A DNA stretch of 64,000 bases from Lewinella sp. JB7 (GCF_024297185.1 NZ_JANCTD010000006.1:248001-312000), one strand, 5' to 3'; shown: positions 49,817 to 58,712, counted from the stretch's first letter. Notes: generated from the sequence alone by a model not told the origin. Program-made: numbers and translations.

Positions 49817-51208
49817 ATGCCCCAACCCCGCCCCTGGTACGCCAGTATTCCCCCGCCCCTGGTCATGCTATTCCTGATCATCGTCGCCGTGACGGTCATG
49901 ACCTATCTGCTGCCCGCCGGACTGTACGAACGGGTGGTGGTGGACGGGCGGGCACGGGTCGTTCCGGACAGCTACGCGGAGGTCTCCCCCACCCCGGTAG
50001 GTTTTTTCGACTTGTTCCGCGCCTTCCCGGAGGGGTATCGTCTGGCCACGCCCGTTATTTTCATTTGTTTGGCGAGCGCGCTCATGTTCTCCGTACTGGA
50101 GCGCACGCAGACGATTGAGAATGCCGTCGGACGCCTTGTCTATCGCATGGGTACCCGGCGTGCGGAACTCATAATCGTCTTACTCACCCTGGTTTACGGA
50201 ATGTTAGGGGTATTGGTCGGCTACGAAAACAACATCGCGACCGTGCCGATTGCGGTGGTCGTCGTCCTGGCGCTGGGAGGCGACCTGGTCCTGGCCGCGG
50301 GCGTAAGTCTCGGAGGCATGACGGTGGCCTTCGGTCTTTCGCCCATCAATCCTTATACCGTTGGTATCGGCCACGAAATTGCCGGTTTGCCCTTATTCAG
50401 CGGATGGTGGTTGCGGAGCGTACTATGTGCCGGAGCGCTGGCGATCACGGCGTACTACAATGTTCGGTACTACCGGCGGTTGCGGACGGATCCGGAATCG
50501 GGGATCGGAATCGGCCTGGACAGTTCCGGACTGGCGCTCTCCAAACCGCTGGCGGAATACCGGATCAGTAAGCGCAACTGGTGGCTGCTCGGGGTATTCC
50601 TGATGGGACTCGGGATCGTGCTGTACGGCGTCTTCCGCTGGGGTTTCGGCATCAACGAAATATCGGCGGTGTTTTTGGTCGTCACCGTCGTCTGCGCGAT
50701 TACGAGTGGGCTTACCGCCCGGGCCTTTACGGATGCGGCCATGCGGGCGGTAGCGGAGATGGCCCCGGCTACCTTTATCATCGGGATGGCGGCCACCGTG
50801 AAGGTGATTATGGAGCAGGGCCAGATTCAGGATACGATCAGCTACGGGTTGGCGCAGTTACTCGATGGTCTGCCGACCTATGCTTCCGCCGTGGGAATGT
50901 CGATCGGGCAGAGTGGCATTAACCTACTCATCCCCAGCGGCAGCGGACAAGCGTTGGCCACCCTGCCGGTCATGATCCCCCTCGGTCGGGCCCTGGAGCT
51001 GAGTCCGCAGATCTCCATTCTGGCCTTTCAGATTGGTGACGGGGTGACCAATCTGTTCAACCCTTCCCTGGGCGGCCTAGTGGCCATGCTGGGCATTTGC
51101 CGGGTACCCTTCGATCGCTGGCTACGCTTCGTGCTGCCGCTGACGGGAGTGATCCTGGCGTGGGCCTGGCTCGGCCTGCTATCGGCGGTGGCCGTCGGTT
51201 ACCAGTAA
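49817..51208 (+). CDS. YfcC/DcuC-family inner-membrane transporter
   Basis: 463 residues with about 11-12 hydrophobic helices. Family landmarks: MTYLLPAGLYER near the N terminus, GYENNIATVPIAVVV, GMTVAFGLSPINPYTVGI, GMAATVKVIMEQGQIQDTI, INLLIPSGSGQALATLPVMIPL and FQIGDGVTNLFNPSLGGLVAML. These are the hallmarks of the YfcC (DcuC superfamily) carriers, annotated as basic amino-acid or C4-dicarboxylate transporters; the substrate cannot be told from sequence. A perfect -7 box lies 4 nt before the ATG. The gene is monocistronic. Confidence 0.9.
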   Translation: MPQPRPWYASIPPPLVMLFLIIVAVTVMTYLLPAGLYERVVVDGRARVVPDSYAEVSPTPVGFFDLFRAFPEGYRLATPVIFICLASALMFSVLERTQTIENAVGRLVYRMGTRRAELIIVLLTLVYGMLGVLVGYENNIATVPIAVVVVLALGGDLVLAAGVSLGGMTVAFGLSPINPYTVGIGHEIAGLPLFSGWWLRSVLCAGALAITAYYNVRYYRRLRTDPESGIGIGLDSSGLALSKPLAEYRISKRNWWLLGVFLMGLGIVLYGVFRWGFGINEISAVFLVVTVVCAITSGLTARAFTDAAMRAVAEMAPATFIIGMAATVKVIMEQGQIQDTISYGLAQLLDGLPTYASAVGMSIGQSGINLLIPSGSGQALATLPVMIPLGRALELSPQISILAFQIGDGVTNLFNPSLGGLVAMLGICRVPFDRWLRFVLPLTGVILAWAWLGLLSAVAVGYQ

Positions 51209-51522
51209 GAAAGAAAGGTTCTTAATTTCCTTAACAGCCAAATATGAATTCATTTCGCCGCGTTCTGGTGGAGTGCAACGCCCTACGGGATCAGTTAGGA
51301 TTAGGACTATTGCCCCGATTACTTACACGCTATTGCGTGATCTGATTCCCCTCCGGGGCGACGCTTTCTTGCCTTGCGAACTTTAGTGTTCGGAGGTTTT
51401 TTCTTAGCTTGGTCTCCCCTAATCATCGGTGGAGCCGAACGGTTGGTATTCCTAAAGCTAATTTTGGGGTATCAGCCACTCACGTCTCTCACATTTTTTT
51501 AACGACTATACCAATCCTATTT
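51209..51522. other. Spacer between the YfcC-type gene and the metzincin lipoprotein gene
   Basis: 314 bp. Near 51372-51405 a small hairpin (CGAAC/GTTCG plus outer CCT/AGG pairs) is followed by TTTTTTCTT and is a possible terminator for the transporter gene. A 33-codon ORF (51244-51345) has no coding support. The next gene's promoter is not identified. Confidence 0.4.
51372..51405 (+). terminator. Possible intrinsic terminator after the YfcC-type gene
   Basis: A 5-bp stem CGAAC/GTTCG extended by CCT/AGG with a bulge, then a T-rich run (TTTTTTCTT). The stem is short, and the site lies 164 bp after the stop codon. Confidence 0.4.
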
Positions 51523-52458
51523 ATGAGAGTTTTCTCCTTGCGAGCAGCCGCCCTGCTGCCCCTATCCCTGCTTGTGTTCTCGTGTGAGCAGGAAACCACC
51601 ACGGAAGTCATGGAGATCGAGACCGCCGCTCCGCGTTTCCTCGATCTTCCAGCCGCTAAGGGCGGTACCGCTACTCTCGGTAAGAGCGCCGACGGACGCT
51701 CGGTCACCGTTGCCATGGCTGAATACATCACGGCCGCCGACAGCGATGAGATGGGTAACACCGTATTCTTCAACAATCGCGGCAACAAGCAATTGAGCTT
51801 CGACTTCGTCCCCGGTCAGTCGATCGACGGTACGGACGCCATCTCCTACTACGTAGACGAGACCCGCCCCTCCGACGACGTACCCGTAGAGGTCAGCACC
51901 GATGCCATTGTACGCTCGATGGACACCTGGAATGACGTAACCTGCTCCGATCTGAGCATGTTCCGGGTTCCGAACAACGGCCGCGCGACCGGCTTTTACA
52001 GCTTCCTCTTCGGTTTCGGTGGTAGCCTGGACTACGTCGCCGACGTGGTACACAACGGCTGGATGCCCGCTCAGTTCTTCGATCGCATTGCCCCCAACGG
52101 CAGCCGTTCGATCCTGGGCGTCACCTTCACGCTCGTATTTATCGACAATAACGGCAACATTCTGGATGAGGACAATGACGGTAAGGGCGACGTTGCCTGG
52201 CGCGAGATCTACTACAACGACCGCTTCAACTGGAGCGACGGATCGGGCATCGACATCGAAACCGTTTCCCTTCACGAAGCCGGACACGGTCTGAGCCAGG
52301 GTCACTTCGGCAAGGCCTTCCGCACCAACAAGAACGGCAAGGTGCACTTCTCCCCCCGCGCCGTCATGAACGCAACCTACTCCGGTCTCCAGACCGAGAT
52401 CGACGGTACCGACAACGGCGGTCACTGCAGCAACTGGGGCAGCTGGCCCAACAACTAA
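51523..52458 (+). CDS. Lipoprotein zinc metalloprotease (matrixin/metzincin-like), 311 aa
   Basis: From the ATG at 51523 a lipoprotein signal ends LVFSC (Cys21); the longer frame from 51409 is intergenic. The zinc motif HEAGHGLSQGH places ligands H251, H255, H261 and the catalytic Glu252, as in matrixins and related M10/M12-like metzincins. A Met-turn is likely in SPRAVMNATYSG just after. Upstream, DGTDAISYYVDETRP and ATGFYSFLFGFGGSLDYVADVVHNGWMP resemble a beta-rich prodomain. Proteolysis at the cell surface or in the periplasm is expected. A clear terminator follows. Confidence 0.85.
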   Translation: MRVFSLRAAALLPLSLLVFSCEQETTTEVMEIETAAPRFLDLPAAKGGTATLGKSADGRSVTVAMAEYITAADSDEMGNTVFFNNRGNKQLSFDFVPGQSIDGTDAISYYVDETRPSDDVPVEVSTDAIVRSMDTWNDVTCSDLSMFRVPNNGRATGFYSFLFGFGGSLDYVADVVHNGWMPAQFFDRIAPNGSRSILGVTFTLVFIDNNGNILDEDNDGKGDVAWREIYYNDRFNWSDGSGIDIETVSLHEAGHGLSQGHFGKAFRTNKNGKVHFSPRAVMNATYSGLQTEIDGTDNGGHCSNWGSWPNN

Positions 52459-52476
52459 GGAAGCTACAGCCCCTAA

Positions 52477-52518
52477 AAAGAAGACTCCGTCCGTAAGGGC
52501 GGGGTCTTCTTTCTTTTT
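52477..52518 (+). terminator. Intrinsic terminator of the metzincin lipoprotein gene
   Basis: A 15-bp stem with two G-U pairs (AAGAAGACTCCGTCC with GGGCGGGGTCTTCTT, loop GTAA) followed by a T-rich run TCTTTTT, 19 bp after the stop codon. An A run before the stem would let it also work on the other strand. Confidence 0.9.
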
Positions 52519-52560
52519 GGGTAGGATTGGGCGGGGACGCGGGAGCTAAAAACAACCAGT

Positions 52561-52874
52561 CAGCGAAGGGTAAAACCCTTCGCTGAGGGAGGACGACTCC
52601 TCCGGGCTCGGTGGGGAAACGTCTTTGGTACGAGATCACCGGATAGGAGCCGCTTTGTCCGCGAAGGGTTTTACCCTTCGCTGAGGAAGGACGACCCCTC
52701 CGGGGTTGGTGGGGAAACGTCTTTGGTACGAGATCACCGGATAGGAGCCGCTTTGTCCGCGAAGGGTTTCACCCTTCGCTGAGGAAGGACGACCCCTCCG
52801 GGGTCGGCGGGGGAATACATAAATCGACCCCGGAGGGGTCGTCCTTCGGCAGCATAGGGTTTCACCCTGTGCTG
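52561..52874. repeat. 98-bp tandem hairpin repeats ending in an inverted repeat, before polA
   Basis: Units starting at GCGAAGGG lie at 52563, 52661 and 52759 (spacing 98 bp). Each holds GCGAAGGG-loop-CCCTTCGC and GACGACCCCTCCGGGG. The loops are TAAAA, TTTTA and TTTCA, so hairpin 1 is the exact reverse complement of hairpin 2. The third unit breaks into a perfect 20-bp inverted repeat (52787-52806 and 52825-52844), then a hairpin (52850-52874) that stops 3 nt before the polA -7 box. Confidence 0.9.
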
Positions 52875-52877
52875 CCC

Positions 52878-52885
52878 TATCTTCG
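52878..52885 (+). promoter_or_regulatory. -7 box for polA
   Basis: TATCTTCG, 4 nt before the polA ATG at 52890; the same variant as before trmB. Confidence 0.45.
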
Positions 52886-52889
52886 CCCC

Positions 52890-55706
52890 ATGCCCAATCC
52901 CGCTACCGACAAACGTCTATTCCTGCTCGACGGCCATGCCCTGGTGTACCGCGCGCACTTTGCCTTCATCAACCGGCCGCTGATCAATTCCAAGGGGGTG
53001 AACACTTCGGCCATGCACGGATTCACCCGGACGCTGTGGGACCTGATGAAGAACCAGCAACCCACCCACCTGGCGGTCGTTTTCGATCCGGAGGGGCCCA
53101 CTTTCCGCAACGAGCTGGCGGCCGACTACAAAGCCAACCGGGAGGAACAACCCGAGGACATCGGCATTGCCTTTCCCTACGTGCACCAGATCCTGCAGGC
53201 CTTCAAAATCCCGATCATTATCGTGCCCAACTTCGAGGCGGATGACGTGATCGGCACCCTAGCCAAACAGGCCGCCCGCCAGGGGTACGAAGTGTATATG
53301 GTGACCCCCGACAAGGACTACGGCCAACTGGTCGAGGAGAAGATCCTGATGTACAAGCCCAGCCGGATGGGCAACGGCGTAGAGATTCTGGGCGTAGACG
53401 ACATTAAGAAAAAGTGGGGCATCACCCATCCTCTGCAGGTGATCGACATGCTGGGCCTGATGGGCGATTCGGTCGATAACATTCCCGGCGTCCCCGGCAT
53501 CGGGCCGAAAACCGCCCAGAAATTCATCGAGCAGTTCGGCAGCATGGAAGCCCTGCTCGACAACACCGACAAGATCCGGGGCAAGAATCAGGAGCGACTA
53601 CGGGAGTTCCGTGAGCAGGCCATCCTCAGCAAGCGGCTGGCAACGATCGATATCGAAGTGCCCATCCAGTTCGATCCGGAGGCCTACATCATCGAGGATT
53701 TCGACCGGGATTACCTGACCGACGTGTTTCGCGAGCTGGAGTTCCGCAGCATCGCCAATGAAATTCTGGGCGTAGAGGAAGAACCGAAGCCGCGATCGGC
53801 CCAGGGGGATCTCTTTGCTCCTTCCACCGACACAGCACCCGCGTCCCCGCCCAAAAAAGGTTACAAAGAGCCACCCGCCCATACCGTGGCCGACGAAAAC
53901 ATCGGCAACACCGAACAGGCTTACCACAAGGCCGAAACGCCGGAGGAACGCGCCGCCCTGCTGGATCAGCTCACCCGGCAAACCCTGTTTTCCTTCGACA
54001 CGGAAACGACCGCCATCGACCCGACGGTGGCCGAGCTGGTGGGCATGTCCTTTGCCTGGAAGAGCGGAGAAGCCTACTACGTGCCCGTTCCCGCCGACCG
54101 CGCACAGGCCGAAGCCATCGTTGCCGAGTTCGCTCCCGTGCTCGCCGACGACAGCATCCAGAAGGTAGGACAGAACCTGAAGTACGACATGATCGTACTC
54201 GAACGCTACGGCGCCCCCGTGAAGGGGAAACTGCTCGATACCATGGTGATGCACTACCTGCTGCACCCCGATAAGCGCCACAAGATGGACCTCCTCAGCG
54301 AGGAGTACCTGAACTACAAACCGGTACCCATCGAATCCCTCATCGGCAAGGGAAAAAAGCAGTTGACCATGCGCGACGTGCCGGTGGAAAAGGTCGTCGA
54401 CTACGCCTGCGAGGATGCCGACATCACGCTGCGCCTCTACCACGCCCTGTGGCCGGAACTGGAGGAGGAAGATCTCGTGGAACTGTACGAAACCGTGGAG
54501 GCGCCCCTGATCCCGGTCCTGCGGGACATCGAGCTGGAGGGCATCAACGTCGACGGAGAATTTCTACAGGCCTACAGCAAGGTTCTGACCGAGGAACTGC
54601 AGTCCATCGAGCGCGAGGTGTACCAGATGGCCGGGTCCGAATTCAACATCGGCTCGCCCAAACAGATCGGGGAGATTCTCTTTGGGCGGATGGGCGTGCC
54701 GTACAAGGGCAGCAAAACGAAAACCGGACAGTTTAAGACCGACGAGGCCACGCTGGCCGAAGTGAGCGTGGACTTCCCCATCGTGAAGTCGATCCTGCGG
54801 CACCGTAGTCTGAGCAAATTACTGGGCACCTACGTGGATGCCCTGCCCCAGCTGATGCATCCGGTAGACGGGCGTATTCACTCCAGTTTCAACCAGACCA
54901 TTGCCGCTACGGGTCGCCTGAGCAGCAACAATCCCAACCTGCAAAACATTCCCGTGCGCACGCCGGAGGGAGCGGAGATACGCAAGGCCTTCATCCCCCG
55001 CGACGAGCAGCACGTCCTGCTGGCTTCCGACTACTCCCAGATCGAACTGCGGCTGGTTGCCGCCCTGAGTCAGGACGAGGGAATGCTCGACGCCTTCCGG
55101 ACGGGCAAGGACATCCATACGGCCACGGCCGCGCTCATCTTCGACGTTCCCTACGAGGAGGTCACCCGCATTCAACGTTACCAGGCCAAGACGATCAACT
55201 TCGCCATCCTGTACGGGGCCGGCGCCCAGCGGCTGACGCAGGAGCTGGAAATCAGCCGGGCCGAAGCCAGCAAGCTCATCTCCAACTACTACGAGCGGTT
55301 CACCGGCCTGAAGCAATTCATGAGCGGTACCGTGGAACAGGCTAAGGAAGAGGGCTACGTTACGACCCTGCTGGGGCGGAAGCGGAGCCTGCGCGACATT
55401 AACAGCCGGAGCAGTCTGGCCCGTGCCAATGCCGAGCGCATGGCCATGAACACCCCCATCCAGGGCACGGCCGCCGATATGATCAAGCTGGCCATGATCC
55501 GCATCCACAAGGCACTACGGGAGCAGGGATTCAGAACGCGGATGATCCTGCAGGTACACGACGAACTGGTGTTCGACGCGCCAAAGGAGGAGGTAGAGCG
55601 CGTAACCCCCCTCATCGAAGAGCTGATGCGGGAGGCCATTCCCAATCTGGACGTACCGATCGTAGTGGAGACGGGAGTCGGAGAAAACTGGCTCGAAGCG
55701 CACTAA
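52890..55706 (+). CDS. polA: DNA polymerase I
   Basis: 938 residues from the ATG at 52890; seven extra codons upstream cover the promoter box and are rejected. The 5'-nuclease domain has FLLDGHALVYRAHFAF, VFDPEGPTFRNELAADYK, EADDVIGTLAKQA and VPGIGPKTAQKFIEQFG. The 3'-5' exonuclease keeps its metal-binding residues (SFDTETTAID, YACEDADITL), so proofreading should be active. The polymerase domain has ATGRLSSNNPNLQNIPVRT, SDYSQIELR (motif A), RYQAKTINFAILYGAG (motif B) and QVHDELVFD (motif C). Its role is repair and Okazaki fragment processing. The start lies directly after a dense hairpin repeat region. Confidence 0.97.
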   Translation: MPNPATDKRLFLLDGHALVYRAHFAFINRPLINSKGVNTSAMHGFTRTLWDLMKNQQPTHLAVVFDPEGPTFRNELAADYKANREEQPEDIGIAFPYVHQILQAFKIPIIIVPNFEADDVIGTLAKQAARQGYEVYMVTPDKDYGQLVEEKILMYKPSRMGNGVEILGVDDIKKKWGITHPLQVIDMLGLMGDSVDNIPGVPGIGPKTAQKFIEQFGSMEALLDNTDKIRGKNQERLREFREQAILSKRLATIDIEVPIQFDPEAYIIEDFDRDYLTDVFRELEFRSIANEILGVEEEPKPRSAQGDLFAPSTDTAPASPPKKGYKEPPAHTVADENIGNTEQAYHKAETPEERAALLDQLTRQTLFSFDTETTAIDPTVAELVGMSFAWKSGEAYYVPVPADRAQAEAIVAEFAPVLADDSIQKVGQNLKYDMIVLERYGAPVKGKLLDTMVMHYLLHPDKRHKMDLLSEEYLNYKPVPIESLIGKGKKQLTMRDVPVEKVVDYACEDADITLRLYHALWPELEEEDLVELYETVEAPLIPVLRDIELEGINVDGEFLQAYSKVLTEELQSIEREVYQMAGSEFNIGSPKQIGEILFGRMGVPYKGSKTKTGQFKTDEATLAEVSVDFPIVKSILRHRSLSKLLGTYVDALPQLMHPVDGRIHSSFNQTIAATGRLSSNNPNLQNIPVRTPEGAEIRKAFIPRDEQHVLLASDYSQIELRLVAALSQDEGMLDAFRTGKDIHTATAALIFDVPYEEVTRIQRYQAKTINFAILYGAGAQRLTQELEISRAEASKLISNYYERFTGLKQFMSGTVEQAKEEGYVTTLLGRKRSLRDINSRSSLARANAERMAMNTPIQGTAADMIKLAMIRIHKALREQGFRTRMILQVHDELVFDAPKEEVERVTPLIEELMREAIPNLDVPIVVETGVGENWLEAH

Positions 55707-55786
55707 ACTGGATTTACCGCAGCCGGGCAGAGTGAACGATATAGTCGGTAACCGACTTACTCCGAAGTAAGGGAAACCGACTTGCC

Positions 55787-56104
55787 ATGCCGAGAAAGGG
55801 AAAGAACTATACGGAGCGGATGACGGGGCCCGTGGGGGAGTGCGAATTGTGTGGCCGCACCAAACCCCTCACGGAGCACCACCTGATCCCGCGCGCGGTA
55901 CACCGGAAAACCTACTTCCAGAAGCGCTTTACGAAGGAGGAGATGACGCACCGACGTATCCTGGTGTGCCGGGCATGCCACCGGGGCATTCACCGACTGA
56001 TCCCGGACGAGAAAGAGCTGGCCCGCGACTTTAACACCAAGGAGAAACTGCTGGCGGATGAACGTATCCGTAAGCACATCGCGTGGGTGACCAAACAGCG
56101 GTGA
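55787..56104 (+). CDS. HNH-type zinc-finger nuclease-like protein, 105 aa
   Basis: A compact HNH fold with a zinc ribbon: C19-x-x-C22 (CELCG), HH at 31-32 (LTEHHLIPRAVHRK), C61-x-x-C64-H65 (CRACHRGIHR). The HH/H arrangement and flanking basic residues match small HNH endonucleases widespread in bacteria. It may nick or cut DNA; whether it belongs to repair or defence is unknown. It follows polA by 80 bp on the same strand. The spacer has small hairpins (AGTCGGTAACCGACT, CTTACTCCGAAGTAAG) but no terminator T run. Confidence 0.85.
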   Translation: MPRKGKNYTERMTGPVGECELCGRTKPLTEHHLIPRAVHRKTYFQKRFTKEEMTHRRILVCRACHRGIHRLIPDEKELARDFNTKEKLLADERIRKHIAWVTKQR

Positions 56105-56502
56105 GGGGAAATAAAAAAGGCAAGCTGGACGAACCAACTTGCCCGAACATTAACCAAAAACCCAGCAAAAGACATGACCTTAAATTTTGCGGTATCTGCC
56201 GGGAAGAGGGGGCCCGGCAACCGCGATAAGGACAGGACATGCAAGAAGTCGCCGCTACGCTGAGCTACGACCCCGGTTCGCGGGATGGTATGTTCAGCGG
56301 AGCTTCAAACTCCCGAGTGGGTGATCGGTGATGAACCGTGTGGCAAACCGGGGACCGGCAGCCTTCTATGGAAAGCAAAATAGCCGAAGATGTTCGTTGC
56401 ACCAACGGTGGCCTACCGCTGCCGGGCAAACATGCGTCCCCTCCATCCGTTGCAATGAGTGCCACGGCCGGAGCGGTCGGGCACCAACCAAAATATACCC
56501 AC
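56105..56502. other. Structured spacer upstream of the GreA-like gene
   Basis: 398 bp without a supported gene. It has a minus-strand terminator-like hairpin (56111-56143), a TGCCGGG/CCCGGCA hairpin near 56197-56219, and several further CCGGCAG or CTGCCGG segments near 56350 and 56419 that can pair with it. It could be a structured 5' leader or a small RNA, but no known RNA family motif was recognised. Confidence 0.4.
56111..56143 (-). terminator. Terminator-like hairpin on the minus strand
   Basis: GGCAAGCTGG (56119-56128) and CCAACTTGCC (56134-56143) pair with one mismatch, and an A run (56113-56118) gives TTTTTT on the minus strand. No minus-strand gene lies immediately upstream on that strand, so its purpose is unclear. 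Confidence 0.45.
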
Positions 56503-56973
56503 ATGCAGCTTACCAAGGAGCAGACCGAGACGAAAAAAGCCGTCGCCGCCCAGTTACTGACCATTAAAGAGAATTCCTACCAGAATATGATGTCGATGCA
56601 GAGCGCCGATCTGCGCGAGGCGGAGGACACGAATGAGAACGAGCAGAACATGTTCGAGGACGGCAAGGTCGACCAGTCCATCAACCGCGTCGAGGCGCGC
56701 GCTTCGGTCGTCGAGGCACTGCAGCACGATATCAACGTGCTTTCGAACCTGGACGAAATCGAGCCGACGGAAGAAATTCAGCTCGGCGACATCATCGAAA
56801 CCGACCGCGGCAATTTTTTCGTGGGCGCGGCCAGCGATGAGTTCGAGGTGAACGGTAAGAAGTACCGGGGCATCTCCACCGACAGTCCGCTTTACCTGGC
56901 CCTGCGCGGCAAGCACAACGGCGACGCGGTCGAGGTGAACGGAACCTCCTTTACGCTGAAGAACTCCTACTGA
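56503..56973 (+). CDS. GreA/GreB-like transcription factor domain protein, 156 aa
   Basis: From the ATG at 56503; the longer frame from 56338 has no protein-like content and is rejected. The N-terminal part is helical and charged (TKEQTETKKAVAAQLLTIKENSY, EARASVVEALQHDINVLSNL), fitting a coiled coil. The C-terminal domain IQLGDIIETDRGNFFVGAAS and ISTDSPLYLALRGKHNGDAVEVNG matches the FKBP-like C-terminal domain of GreA/GreB and Rnk, which binds RNA polymerase. The N-terminal acidic tip of true GreA is not clear, so it may be an anti-Gre or other secondary-channel regulator. An intrinsic terminator follows. Confidence 0.8.
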   Translation: MQLTKEQTETKKAVAAQLLTIKENSYQNMMSMQSADLREAEDTNENEQNMFEDGKVDQSINRVEARASVVEALQHDINVLSNLDEIEPTEEIQLGDIIETDRGNFFVGAASDEFEVNGKKYRGISTDSPLYLALRGKHNGDAVEVNGTSFTLKNSY

Positions 56974-56998
56974 CGTTTACCACAATAGATCCACGGAG

Positions 56999-57033
56999 CG
57001 GGGCGCTGAGTCACTTCAGTGCCCCGTTTCATT
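56999..57033 (+). terminator. Intrinsic terminator of the GreA-like gene
   Basis: An 11-bp stem with one G-U pair (CGGGGCGCTGA with TCAGTGCCCCG, 6-nt loop) followed by TTTCATT, 25 bp after the stop codon. Confidence 0.8.
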
Positions 57034-57044
57034 AAACCTTACCC

Positions 57045-57404
57045 ATGACCCTCCAGGAAGCCCAGGACACCGTCGATGCGTGGATCACGACCACCGGGGT
57101 ACGGTACTACAACGAGCTTACGAACATGGCCATCCTGACGGAAGAGACCGGAGAGGTGGCGCGACTCATGGCCCGGATCTACGGAGAACAGTCCTTCAAA
57201 GATCCGGACGAGGAGGCGGACGCCCCCGCCCTTCTGGCCGATGAGATGGCCGACGTTCTCTTCGTCCTGATCTGCCTGGCTAACCAAACCGGCGTAAATC
57301 TGACGGATGCCCTCCGGGCAAACTTGGCGAAGAAGACCCGACGCGACGCGGACCGCCACCGCAACAACCAAAAATTAAGGGGGCCGGCGGAGCGCGGGAG
57401 CTGA
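57045..57404 (+). CDS. MazG-type nucleotide pyrophosphohydrolase
   Basis: 119 residues. The all-alpha MazG fold with metal-binding acids: ILTEETGEVARLMARIYG (ExxE helix) and LLADEMADVLFVLICLANQTGVNLTDAL (ExxD helix), ending LAKKTRRDADRHRN. Such small MazG proteins hydrolyse (d)NTPs to NMPs and pyrophosphate in nucleotide clean-up. The C terminus RGPAERGS is low-complexity. It starts 12 bp after the preceding terminator and precedes recA by 168 bp; recA has its own promoter. Confidence 0.9.
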   Translation: MTLQEAQDTVDAWITTTGVRYYNELTNMAILTEETGEVARLMARIYGEQSFKDPDEEADAPALLADEMADVLFVLICLANQTGVNLTDALRANLAKKTRRDADRHRNNQKLRGPAERGS

Positions 57405-57501
57405 ACAAGCAAATTCAAACAAATTTAGTAAGCAAATAATTTACATACTCGATTATGTATGCAATTAGCTAACTTTTATTCGGGTATAAGTCACAAAAAG
57501 C

Positions 57502-57532
57502 TTGCGTGACCCGAACAACATGTTTATATTTG
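57502..57532 (+). promoter_or_regulatory. recA promoter
   Basis: A -33 TTG (57502-57504) and a perfect -7 TATATTTG (57525-57532) lie 20 nt apart, with a 40-nt leader before the recA ATG. No LexA-type palindrome is recognised. Confidence 0.6.
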
Positions 57533-57572
57533 TAGCGTCGCAAAACAAAAGCAGTTTTAAACAAACAGGATA

Positions 57573-58652
57573 ATGGCAGATAGTAACAAAGACACCGCCG
57601 CTAAGCTGAAGGCTTTGCAGATGACGATCGATCGTCTCGACAAGGCTTACGGCAAGGGCACCATCATGCGCCTCGGCGAGAGCCAGGCCGCCAACGTGGA
57701 GGCCATCCCGACCGGGTCCCTCGGCCTGGACGTCGCCCTCGGCATCGGTGGCTTCCCCAAGGGACGGATCATTGAGATCTACGGTCCCGAATCTTCCGGT
57801 AAAACGACGCTGGCCATCCACGCCATTGCGGAGTGCCAGAAGCGCGGCGGCATTGCCGCCATCGTAGACGCGGAGCACGCCTTCGATCGCTTTTACGCCC
57901 AGAGCCTGGGGGTCGATACCGACAACCTGCTCATTTCCCAGCCCGACAACGGCGAGCAGGCCCTGGAGATCGCCGAGAACCTCATCCGTTCCGGTGCCGT
58001 CGATATTCTCGTCGTCGACTCCGTAGCCGCTCTGGTGCCCCGCGCCGAGATCGAGGGAGAGATGGGCGACAGCAAGATGGGCCTGCAAGCCCGCCTCATG
58101 TCGCAGGCCATGCGGAAACTGACCGGTACCATCGGCAAGACCGGCTGCTGCTGCATCTTCATCAACCAGCTGCGCGAGAAGATCGGCGTTATGTTCGGCA
58201 ACCCCGAAACGACCACCGGTGGTAACGCCCTGAAGTTTTACGCTTCGATGCGCATCGACATCCGCCGTACCGGAGCCGCCATCAAGGACAAGGAGGGCAA
58301 CGTCGTCGGCAATCACGTCAAGGTGAAGGTCGCTAAGAACAAACTCGCTCCCCCCTTCCGCATCGCGGAGTTCGACATCATGTACGGCGAGGGCATTTCC
58401 AAGGACGGTGAGATCGTCGACCTCGGAGTTGACCAGGACATCATCCAAAAGTCCGGTGCCTGGTACGCTTACGATGAGGCCAAGATCGCCCAGGGACGGG
58501 AAGCCGCCAAGCAGTTCATGCGCGACAATCCCGAAGTAGCCGATGAGGTCGAAGCAAAGATCAAAGCCAAGCTCATGGGCATCGAAGAAGAAGCCCGGGC
58601 TAACCGTAACGGACGCGGAAAAACCGCGGACGCCGAAGCGGCCGAGGCTTAG
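57573..58652 (+). CDS. recA: Recombinase RecA
   Basis: 359 residues. It forms ATP-dependent filaments on single-stranded DNA for strand exchange and SOS activation. Motifs: [22 protein letters not shown], Walker [10 protein letters not shown] (71-79), [32 protein letters not shown], the L2-region [16 protein letters not shown], and the C-terminal acidic/basic tail. [22 protein letters not shown] is present as in all RecA. The gene stands alone with its own promoter and a strong terminator. Confidence 0.98.
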   Translation: MADSNKDTAAKLKALQMTIDRLDKAYGKGTIMRLGESQAANVEAIPTGSLGLDVALGIGGFPKGRIIEIYGPESSGKTTLAIHAIAECQKRGGIAAIVDAEHAFDRFYAQSLGVDTDNLLISQPDNGEQALEIAENLIRSGAVDILVVDSVAALVPRAEIEGEMGDSKMGLQARLMSQAMRKLTGTIGKTGCCCIFINQLREKIGVMFGNPETTTGGNALKFYASMRIDIRRTGAAIKDKEGNVVGNHVKVKVAKNKLAPPFRIAEFDIMYGEGISKDGEIVDLGVDQDIIQKSGAWYAYDEAKIAQGREAAKQFMRDNPEVADEVEAKIKAKLMGIEEEARANRNGRGKTADAEAAEA

Positions 58653-58675
58653 GATAAAACGGTCTTGATGATGAG

Positions 58676-58712
58676 CGCCCGTCCTGATACTGTCAGGGCG
58701 GGCGTTTGTCTT
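58676..58712 (+). terminator. Intrinsic terminator of recA
   Basis: A 12-bp stem with one G-U pair (CGCCCGTCCTGA with TCAGGGCGGGCG, loop TACTG) followed by TTTGTCTT, 23 bp after the stop codon. Confidence 0.85.

Noticed and set aside
51244-51345. 33-codon ORF before the metzincin lipoprotein gene
   Set aside because: No promoter, leader-peptide codon run or family signal; chance frame in a spacer.
56250-56290. tRNA-like D-arm (GTAGCTCAGC on the minus strand)
   Set aside because: No matching anticodon, T arm or acceptor stem could be drawn around it.
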